13,963 nt of DNA from Rhodospirillales bacterium. Lineage in GTDB: Bacteria; Pseudomonadota; Alphaproteobacteria; Rhodospirillales; JADHTD01. The stretch covers positions 1 to 13,963 of the forward strand of contig JADHTD010000038.1 of the NCBI GenBank assembly GCA_016776525.1. The letters run 5' to 3'. The position numbers and the translations under genes were made by a program. Under the pieces are notes generated by a model. It had not been told where the DNA came from and searched no databases. It worked only from the letters and a program-made list of their open reading frames with translations. Of the stretch, positions 1 through 5,842 are shown piece after piece; within the stretch, counting starts at the first letter, position 1, and each line of letters starts with the position of its first letter.

Positions 1-1037
1 GACAGCGTATTGGTGATGGCGAAGACGGCGGTCAGGGCGATAATCCGGTGGCTGGCCCGCTTCGAGCTTTCATCGCTGAAGTTCGTCACCCGCCAATTCG
101 GCAGGTGCGGCGTAAAGGCCGCATTGGCGAGGGCGGCGACAACCACGAAAATAACCAAATTGGTAATGGCCACCGTGACGATGGCGCCGAACAAGCCGTC
201 AAGCAGGCCCAGCGACAACATAACCACCAGAACCGCCACCACGGCCAAAGACGGCAGCAACCCCCGGGCGACGCCCTCGACCACAGCCGCCAGCAGGCGC
301 CGGGCGTAACTCGGCTCTTCGAGGGACGGCACATGTCCGTAGCGGCGCAAAAGCCAGACCCTGAGCGGCCAACCGATCAAAATTGAAATTACCAGAGCCC
401 CCAACACCACCCAGACCGATTGCTTCCAGCGGCCGGCCAGCTCATCCGACTGCGCCCATTCGATGGGGGCAGTCAGAAAGGCCAGGATGATTTCCCTGAA
501 CTCCGGGATCGCCTGCGCCCAGACCGCCGGTAATAATGGCGAAGGCTCCATCTTCAGAAGCCTGTCCCAGAGACGACTTTGCTGGGTCTTTACCATCCTC
601 TGAATCAGGCGTTCTGCCCGCACGGCGCTGAATTCAGCTTGCTTGATATGCCCCTTTATCCGGGTCAGGTGGCGGGTCAGGGCTTGCCGCTTACGGGCGA
701 TCTCTCCGGCTTCCGGCGGCTCTCCTTCTTTCGGTCCCGGACCCAGGGCGGCCAGCAGTTGAGCGGCGGAAACCGCCTCTTCCCGTACTTTCTTGGCTTC
801 TTCCTGGGCCTCCTGGAAGACATATTCGATTTGACGGCGCAGCAACAGGCGGTCTTCTTCCGAAAGGCGTTTGTTTTGCAGGCGCTCCGATACCCGGTCG
901 AGTATCTGCTGCCATTCCCCGGCCACCCCATCGGTCAACGGCTCGCCGTTGCCCGGCGTTTGCGCCAGGGCGGACGTCCCGGCGGCCAACAGTACCACCA
1001 GCAGCATGCTTTTCAGAAACCGGAACACGAAAGCCAA
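1..1037 (-). CDS. DUF3772/MscS-type mechanosensitive channel, N-terminal part (runs off left edge)
   Basis: The frame stays open from a TTG at 1037 to the window edge (345 whole codons); the C-terminus, which should carry the MscS pore domain, is outside. Residues 1-25 form a signal peptide ending ALA|Q. Residues 45-165 are a charged, helical region with the layout of the DUF3772 domain found at the N-terminus of alphaproteobacterial MscS-like channels (ARKRQALTRHL, AVRAERLI and SPLLPAVWAQA stretches). Membrane helices follow near 206-230, 248-275, 282-307 and from 331. The expected role is an inner-membrane channel that opens on membrane tension during osmotic downshock, with a periplasmic sensing or gating extension. 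The TTG start is preferred because GGGGGGA (1044-1050) lies 6 nt upstream; GTG at 1028 and ATG at 1007 are in-frame alternatives. It lies 119 bp after the cyclase gene and has its own candidate promoter. The family call is good; the channel function is inferred because the pore is not visible. Confidence 0.8.
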   Translation of the reverse strand, partial: MAFVFRFLKSMLLVVLLAAGTSALAQTPGNGEPLTDGVAGEWQQILDRVSERLQNKRLSEEDRLLLRRQIEYVFQEAQEEAKKVREEAVSAAQLLAALGPGPKEGEPPEAGEIARKRQALTRHLTRIKGHIKQAEFSAVRAERLIQRMVKTQQSRLWDRLLKMEPSPLLPAVWAQAIPEFREIILAFLTAPIEWAQSDELAGRWKQSVWVVLGALVISILIGWPLRVWLLRRYGHVPSLEEPSYARRLLAAVVEGVARGLLPSLAVVAVLVVMLSLGLLDGLFGAIVTVAITNLVIFVVVAALANAAFTPHLPNWRVTNFSDESSKRASHRIIALTAVFAITNTL

Positions 1038-1090
1038 GGATGTTCCCCCCAAAGATGCTTTACCCACAAACCCTTAACGGGCCGGTGTCG

Positions 1091-1119
1091 ATCATAAGGC
1101 TTCTCGCCGCCAAGGCCAA
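1091..1119 (-). promoter_or_regulatory. Candidate sigma70 promoter for the MscS-type gene
   Basis: On the minus strand, TTGGCC (1114-1119) and TATGAT (1091-1096) are separated by exactly 17 bp. The -10 matches consensus at 5 of 6 positions and the -35 at 4 of 6. Predicted transcription would start near 1083, giving a leader of about 45 nt before the TTG start. It sits in the 119-bp gap after the cyclase stop codon, so the channel gene may be transcribed independently. This is sequence matching only. Confidence 0.45.
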
Positions 1120-1156
1120 TCCTTGCCGACGGTTTAACAATTTTCCGGCCCCACGA

Positions 1157-3115
1157 TCATTTCTCGGTCATGTGGACGACGGCATCCATTTCGCCCGCCT
1201 GCAACCGGCCTAGGTGAAAGGCGGCCAATCCGTCATCCGGAAAATCGGCATGCAGCCGCTCAAATGCTCCCAAGGCCCCTGCGTCGCTCTTGTTCAACAG
1301 ATCAAAGGCCTGCCGGTAGGCGGCAACCTGTGGCGAAGAAGCCTGTTCCCCGGTCAACGGTTCAAGGGCCACAAGGCCTTCGGTCTTGCCCTTGAGGACC
1401 AGCGTGCCGACCGGGCGGAAGGACAAATCCTCGCAGGCGGCGGCTGTTTCGCCGCTGACGCAAACCCGGGTGCCCAGATGCTTGTTGACGCTCTCCAGGC
1501 GCGCCGAAGCATTCACCGCATCGCCGTATACGGTGTAATTGAAACGGTCCCGGCCGCCGATATTGCCGACCGAGGCCGGACCGCTGTGAACGCCGATGCG
1601 GGTGATGCCGAAGGCAATGCCCTTGGCCTGTTGCTGCTCGGAAAAGCGCACCCCGAAGGCATCCATTTCCAGGGCGCAGGCAACAGCCCGGCGGGCATGG
1701 TCCGGCTGGTCGAGGGGAGCGTTGAAAAAACAGTTGATGGCATCGCCGGTAATCTTGTCGAGGGTGCCGTCGTGGGCCATGACGATGGAACACAAACCAT
1801 CCAAATATTCATTGAGAAGCAGCACACATTGGTCGGCTTTCGTGGTTTCGCAGAAATTGGTGAAATTGGCGATGTCGGTGAAGATGAAGGACATCTGGCG
1901 GTTTTTGCCGCTGAGGCTCAATCCCGCCGGGTCGTCTACCAGTTGGTTGACCACGGACGGGGCGACGTACTGGGCAAAGGCCTGGCGCAGGAATTTCCGT
2001 TGCTGCCATTCCTTGCGGTGCAGATAGGTGGTGCCGACCCCAAGGGACAGGAAAAAAGCCGCCGCCGGCGCCGCCTGCGGAATCATGCCGATTTCGGCTT
2101 GATACAGTATGACCCCAGCCACCCCCAGAAAGATCAGCACAAACAAGCCGGAGGCCAGCTTTCCGGCAAGCGGGATATTGATGCCGGCGATCAGGGCCCC
2201 GGCCAGGGACAGTCCCAGGATCAGCACCGCCGCCACCCAGGGATTGGAGGGCACCGCCGGGCGCCCCTCAAGAACCTGGGCCAGGCCATAGGCATGCAGA
2301 TGCACGCCATGAACCAAGCCCGCCGTCGGTCCGGCCACCACCGCATAGGGCGTTAGGTGCCGGTCGGTCATCGGCAAGTCGGCCCCGATGAGGACCACCC
2401 GGTCTTTGAACCAGGCGTTCGGCAGAAGGTCGATGGTATGGGCCGGGAAGGTTTTAAACGGCTTCAAGTCGCCCAGGGGGTCGCCGAAATACCGCAAGGG
2501 CTGAAGGCCGGCGGGTGGCGTCCGGCCCAATTTCAAGGCCAGCGCCCCGACAAGGCCGAAATGGAAACGGCCGTCCGTTGGCCGTCCGGGATAAATCCAG
2601 CGGACGACCCCGTCGGCGGGATCCTTGGCCAGGTTGAGAAATCCCGTATCAACGCCGTCCAGATATTCTTTCAGGAATTTCTTTTGATCGCGGGACAAAG
2701 CACCATCGGCAATACCGGCAATCAACGGCACCGGGTAGGTCTGCAGGGTGCGTTGTAGAAGATCATCCTTATCCGGTTCCGTCACCTGGTCGAACAGCAT
2801 ATCGATGCCGACGGCACGGACCCCCTTGGCGGCCAGGGATTGCAGCACATCGGCGATGAACCCCCGGTCGACGGGCGACCGGTATGGGAGACGTTCCAGG
2901 GTTTCTTCGGTAATGGTGACGAGAATGATCTCATCGTTCTGTGGCTCATCGGGGGAAAACAGGGCCACCCGGAGATCCGAGAACCAGTTCTCGGCAATGG
3001 CGGCGATTGGCGTAAAACGGGCCCCCAGCCAGACTGATAGCGCGACCAGGACAACGATGGCGGATATCTGCGGAAAGCTCGCCGTTACCGTTTCGATTGT
3101 TTTGGGTTTCGCCAT
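1157..3115 (-). CDS. CHASE2-sensor class IIIb adenylate cyclase
   Basis: 652 residues, an inner-membrane receptor making cAMP from ATP. Order: a membrane helix (about 16-36); a periplasmic CHASE2 sensor (about 45-285, with VRAVGIDMLF and the late KDRVVLIGADL strand typical of the family); three helices (about 291-312, 318-340, 347-365); a linker (KFLRQAFAQYVAPSVV); a class III cyclase domain (405-585); and a short TPR-like tail. The metal ligands Asp414 (FTDIANFT) and Asp458 (KITGDAI), the adenine-selecting Lys454 and Thr528 (NYTVYGD), and the transition-state Asn535 and Arg539 (AVNASAR) are all present. Thr at 528 is the class IIIb pattern, so adenylate rather than guanylate cyclase is expected, probably activated by bicarbonate or by CHASE2. 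All cysteines lie in the cytoplasmic half. The ATG start has GGGGAA 7 nt upstream. It follows the OmpA gene by 83 bp. The ligand sensed by CHASE2 is unknown. Confidence 0.93.
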   Translation of the reverse strand: MAKPKTIETVTASFPQISAIVVLVALSVWLGARFTPIAAIAENWFSDLRVALFSPDEPQNDEIILVTITEETLERLPYRSPVDRGFIADVLQSLAAKGVRAVGIDMLFDQVTEPDKDDLLQRTLQTYPVPLIAGIADGALSRDQKKFLKEYLDGVDTGFLNLAKDPADGVVRWIYPGRPTDGRFHFGLVGALALKLGRTPPAGLQPLRYFGDPLGDLKPFKTFPAHTIDLLPNAWFKDRVVLIGADLPMTDRHLTPYAVVAGPTAGLVHGVHLHAYGLAQVLEGRPAVPSNPWVAAVLILGLSLAGALIAGINIPLAGKLASGLFVLIFLGVAGVILYQAEIGMIPQAAPAAAFFLSLGVGTTYLHRKEWQQRKFLRQAFAQYVAPSVVNQLVDDPAGLSLSGKNRQMSFIFTDIANFTNFCETTKADQCVLLLNEYLDGLCSIVMAHDGTLDKITGDAINCFFNAPLDQPDHARRAVACALEMDAFGVRFSEQQQAKGIAFGITRIGVHSGPASVGNIGGRDRFNYTVYGDAVNASARLESVNKHLGTRVCVSGETAAACEDLSFRPVGTLVLKGKTEGLVALEPLTGEQASSPQVAAYRQAFDLLNKSDAGALGAFERLHADFPDDGLAAFHLGRLQAGEMDAVVHMTEK

Positions 3116-3198
3116 CCGTCCGTTCCCCGGAACCCGCCCGTAAAATGCCGTTACCGGGCCCAGAGCGGAGATTTATTCCGGCTAAGCAATTTTAACCG

Positions 3199-3903
3199 TC
3201 ATTGATAGGGGCCAAGGTTGGTAATCTGCACCCGCCTGTTGGCGGCATTGTTCGGCTTGTTCGGGTCGAGCAGGCGATCTTCGCCATAGCCGGTCGTCTG
3301 CAACCGGGCCGGGGCCATGCGGAAGGTATCGACCAGATAGCGGCGCACCGATGCCGCGCGCTTCTTAGAAAGCGCCATATTGTAATCCCGGCTTCCCTTG
3401 GCGTCCGTATGGCCGGCTACCAGGAAACGGAACACCTTAAGTTCTTCGGAAACCAGGGCCGCCCCCAGATTGTCGAGTACGCGCTTGGCGTCTTCGGTGA
3501 GGCGCACCGAATTGAATTCAAAGGTCACCTTGAAATTGACCGACGGCGGTTCGGCCTTTGCCTGCTTAACCGGTTGAGGAGCCGGATCGGCTTTCGGTGG
3601 TTCGGTTGTTTTGACGGGATCGGGAGACGGTGCCGGTTTGGGGGGCTCTTGCGTTACCTTGGCCGGTTTGACAGCGGAACCTTCCGGATTCTGCATGACT
3701 TTTTTCGGGGGCACGATCCTGACGCCGCGAAAACCGAAAGCACCGTCGGACGGTTTGAGCTGGTCGATGATGCTGCGGGTCGACGGCGTCTCTTCGGCGG
3801 CTTGCAGGGCACCACCCATGAGCAGGGCGCCCCCGGCAATCATCACGCCGGACAACAAGATCAGTTGGGTCTTCAAACGTTTCATAGGTCCCCTAATCAA
3901 CAA
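3199..3903 (-). CDS. Exported OmpA/MotB-type peptidoglycan-binding protein
   Basis: About 228-234 residues. Numbered from the ATG at 3885, residues 1-29 are a signal peptide (LQAA-EE). Residues 35-62 form a short conserved-looking segment (STRSIIDQLKP, FRGVRIVPP). Residues 72-114 are a Pro/Lys-rich linker, and 118-224 are an OmpA C-terminal domain. Asp161 and Arg176 (GHTDAKGSRDYN then LSKKRA) have the 15-residue spacing of the pair that binds the diaminopimelate of peptidoglycan in characterised OmpA domains, and NRRVQI closes the fold. It contains no beta-barrel and no lipobox, so it is expected to be a soluble periplasmic protein held on the cell wall. Two starts compete: TTG at 3903, with GGGAGG (3910-3915) 6 nt upstream as in its neighbours, and ATG at 3885, with AGGGGA only 3 nt upstream. 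It lies 49-67 bp after the papain-type protease gene. Its role in this cluster, perhaps as an anchor for the proteases, is inferred. Confidence 0.9.
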   Translation of the reverse strand: MLIRGPMKRLKTQLILLSGVMIAGGALLMGGALQAAEETPSTRSIIDQLKPSDGAFGFRGVRIVPPKKVMQNPEGSAVKPAKVTQEPPKPAPSPDPVKTTEPPKADPAPQPVKQAKAEPPSVNFKVTFEFNSVRLTEDAKRVLDNLGAALVSEELKVFRFLVAGHTDAKGSRDYNMALSKKRAASVRRYLVDTFRMAPARLQTTGYGEDRLLDPNKPNNAANRRVQITNLGPYQ

Positions 3904-3952
3904 AAAATGCCTCCCGTATTTGGGCTAAGTATATCGATTTTTCCGCTATCGG

Positions 3953-5761
3953 CTACCGGGCTTTTGGCCTTGTCGTCAACAGCCCATAGGTCGCCGCCGC
4001 CGGGCCTTTCCGATTTTCTCCGATCTGCTGAAGAATGGCCTGGCGGAAACTCGACAGGTAGCTCCGTTCCTCTTCGACGATTTCGAGGGCGCTTTTCTCC
4101 AGCGGCTTCGAGGTGGCGACGGCGATAATCATTTCCTTGCCGAAGGGACTGGCGATTTCAAAGGATATTTTCGTCGGGTCGTTGCCGAAGGTCAGTGTCT
4201 TGTTGGGCGGATACGGCTTGCCGCTTGCGTCGGGGCGGATCAGGTGCACGGCGTCGCCCCCCGCCTGCAGGTAGGTGACATAAACATAACTGGGAAAGTC
4301 CGGCGTCGTCACTTCGACGATGAGTTTTTCGCCTTCCGTCAGAACCCTGCCGCCCTTCGCCGACAGGGCCTTAACCGTCAACCCGCGCGGCGTCAGAAGC
4401 GGTTCGGCAAAGGTCTGCATGGCTTCGCACTGGGGCCAGGTCCGGACCGCCACATTCAAGCGTTCCGTCTTGAGTGAGGGGATTTTTTCCAACCCCTGTT
4501 TGAGGCTAAGCAGATCTTTTTCGGAAGCCAGATAGCCGTTGAGGGCGATCGAGGTCCGGGCCGGTTGGGTAAAGCTGAAACCGGCGCACCGGAACTGATT
4601 GAGGACGGCGCGGACCTTTTGCTTAACATCGGCCTTGCTCAGGCGGACCGGTTTGGGCGGCGGTTTCGGGGTAACCTTGGCCACCACCTTGGCAACCGGT
4701 TTGGGTTGGGGTTGCGGTTTCGGCGCCACCTTGACCACCGGCTTCGGTTCGGGGGCCGGTTGCGGTTTCGGCGCCACCTTGACCACCGGCTTCGGCTCAG
4801 GGGCCGGTTGCGGCTTCGGCGTCTTCTTAATCACCGGTTTCGGTTCAGGGGCCGGTTGCGGGACCGGCGCCACCGGCTCTTGCGTCACGACGGCCACCAC
4901 TTTCGGTTTCGGCAGTTCTTTCGACGGCGCCCGCATGGTGAAGGCCGAATTGGTGCTTGCCACAAAGGCGTCATAGGCAACCCAGGCGAAACCGTTATTG
5001 CCCCAATCGCTTCCCCAGGAGTTCATCAGTTTCAGAGCGCGCCGTTTATCACTGTAGCCAACCAGAACCATGGCATGGGCGAAACCGTGATTGCGGTCGG
5101 AAACCCGGTTGTAGACGGCATCGCTTCTGTGTTCGAGAAAAGGGTCCGAGACATACATGCCGAAGACCACGGGATGTCCGGCAGCCAATTGGCCTTTGAC
5201 GTCGTCGAGTTTCTTAAAGTTGATGCGCTGCCAGTCATTGATGCGGAAATCACCGGCTTTCGACAGCACCGTTTGGGGCGGCTGGCGGGAGCATTCTTCC
5301 CGGGAATAGGGAAAATCCGCCATGGTGACGGCGCCGGTGTTCTGCAAAAACTTCAAGGTCGATGAAATACGGGTGCCGACCAAGCAATTGGAATTGCGGC
5401 TCTTCACCTGGTTATAGAGAAAGGCCGGGCTGATGGCGTTGTGCAGGGGAATGCTTTCCGGCGGATAGTTTTTATATTCGTAATAGGTCCTAAGCGCGTA
5501 TCCCGTCGCCCAGGCCGTGCACGATCCCTGATCGCCCTGGTTGCCGGGCTTGGGAAATTTCGGAGACAAATCCACTTCCGCCGGCAGGTAGGCCCGGAAC
5601 TTGGGCACCGAGCGGAAGGTGGCGTATTCCACCTCGTCTTCCGGTTCAAGGCCTTGTGCGGCGGCCGGTGACGACAGCAGCACCGCCAAGGCAACGCCTG
5701 CCAGCACCCCGGCCACGGCCGGATACAATCGATTGAATTCATCCAAGATGTTTGAACTCAA
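3953..5761 (-). CDS. Exported papain-fold (C1) protease with Pro-rich repeats, BON-like and DUF4384-like C-terminus
   Basis: 602 residues from the preferred TTG; numbers here use the longest in-frame version (621 residues, TTG at 5818). A hydrophobic signal segment (about 33-54) ends PAAAQ. The C1 peptidase domain (about 78-300) has an intact catalytic set: Gln94 (oxyanion hole), Cys100 (QGSCTAWA), His248 (HAMVLVGY) and Asn266 (NSWGSDWG). No clear inhibitory propeptide precedes it. Residues 303-392 are a Pro/Lys/Val linker built of 16-residue repeats. Residues 396-465 look BON-like (ALNGYLASEKDLLSLK) and contain Cys411 and Cys464. Residues 480-575 resemble DUF4384 (GEKLIVEVTTP, VYVTYLQAGG, SPFGKEMIIAVATS), a module often fused to signalling or protease domains. 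TTG at 5761 is chosen because GGGGGAGG lies 6 nt upstream and a candidate promoter lies inside the longer N-terminus; ATG at 5806 lacks a ribosome site. The product probably cleaves proteins or peptides in the periplasm; the substrate is unknown. Confidence 0.9.
   Translation of the reverse strand: MSSNILDEFNRLYPAVAGVLAGVALAVLLSSPAAAQGLEPEDEVEYATFRSVPKFRAYLPAEVDLSPKFPKPGNQGDQGSCTAWATGYALRTYYEYKNYPPESIPLHNAISPAFLYNQVKSRNSNCLVGTRISSTLKFLQNTGAVTMADFPYSREECSRQPPQTVLSKAGDFRINDWQRINFKKLDDVKGQLAAGHPVVFGMYVSDPFLEHRSDAVYNRVSDRNHGFAHAMVLVGYSDKRRALKLMNSWGSDWGNNGFAWVAYDAFVASTNSAFTMRAPSKELPKPKVVAVVTQEPVAPVPQPAPEPKPVIKKTPKPQPAPEPKPVVKVAPKPQPAPEPKPVVKVAPKPQPQPKPVAKVVAKVTPKPPPKPVRLSKADVKQKVRAVLNQFRCAGFSFTQPARTSIALNGYLASEKDLLSLKQGLEKIPSLKTERLNVAVRTWPQCEAMQTFAEPLLTPRGLTVKALSAKGGRVLTEGEKLIVEVTTPDFPSYVYVTYLQAGGDAVHLIRPDASGKPYPPNKTLTFGNDPTKISFEIASPFGKEMIIAVATSKPLEKSALEIVEEERSYLSSFRQAILQQIGENRKGPAAATYGLLTTRPKAR
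4711..4860 (-). repeat. 48-bp tandem repeat inside the papain-type gene
   Basis: Copies begin at 4711, 4759 and 4807, and a fourth begins at 4855 but decays after a few bases. The first two copies differ at only 2 of 48 positions; the third is more diverged. On the coding strand each copy encodes a 16-residue unit of the form PAPEPKPVVKVAPKPQ. The array makes a stiff, positively charged Pro/Lys linker between the protease and the C-terminal domains. The near-identity of two copies suggests recent duplication and possible length variation between strains. Confidence 0.9.
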
Positions 5762-5767
5762 TGGTTT

Positions 5768-5775
5768 CCTCCCCC
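5768..5775 (-). promoter_or_regulatory. Ribosome binding site that fixes the TTG start of the papain-type gene
   Basis: The minus strand reads GGGGGAGG, a strong Shine-Dalgarno match, 6 nt before a TTG at 5761. The same 6-nt spacing is seen for the CHAT gene (GGGGAGG, ATG 9178) and the channel gene (GGGGGGA, TTG 1037), which supports this start over the ATG at 5806. Confidence 0.75.
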
Positions 5776-5790
5776 TGAATGTGTTGCCGG

Positions 5791-5818
5791 ATGATACGCG
5801 ATCCATCGCCACGGTCAA
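5791..5818 (-). promoter_or_regulatory. Candidate sigma70 promoter before the papain-type gene
   Basis: On the minus strand TTGACC (5813-5818) and TATCAT (5791-5796) are 16 bp apart, each matching consensus at 5 of 6 positions. Predicted initiation near 5784 is downstream of the upstream TTG/ATG start candidates (5818, 5806) and about 23 nt before the TTG at 5761. The promoter lies in the 81-bp gap after the CHAT stop codon. If active, the downstream genes could be transcribed without the CHAT gene. Confidence 0.5.
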
Positions 5819-5842
5819 ATGGGTGACAACTCCGCATGCCGG

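Noticed and set aside
1214..2356. 380-codon plus-strand frame antisense to the CHASE2-cyclase gene
   Set aside because: It is an antisense shadow of a GC-rich gene; the minus-strand frame carries every cyclase catalytic residue, and the plus frame has no domain signature.
1157..3115. Guanylate cyclase assignment
   Set aside because: The purine-specifying positions are Lys454 and Thr528, the class IIIb adenylate pattern, not the Glu/Cys-type pair of guanylate cyclases.
3920..3952. TATACT as a promoter -10 before the OmpA gene
   Set aside because: No acceptable -35 hexamer is present 15-19 bp upstream on the minus strand, so the OmpA gene is more likely read through from the protease gene.
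3202..4128. 308-codon plus-strand frame antisense to the OmpA and papain-type genes
   Set aside because: It crosses two well-supported genes and their intergenic gap, and has an Arg/Gly-rich composition typical of antisense translation.
4711..4860. CRISPR-like regular repeat
   Set aside because: Units are directly adjacent with no unique spacers, the period is a multiple of 3, and the array lies inside an open reading frame.
4565..5365. Repetitive RFRRHLDHRLR-type plus-strand frame that looks like a repeat protein
   Set aside because: It is the reverse-strand reading of the 48-bp Pro/Lys repeat; the opposite strand encodes an intact protease with its catalytic set.
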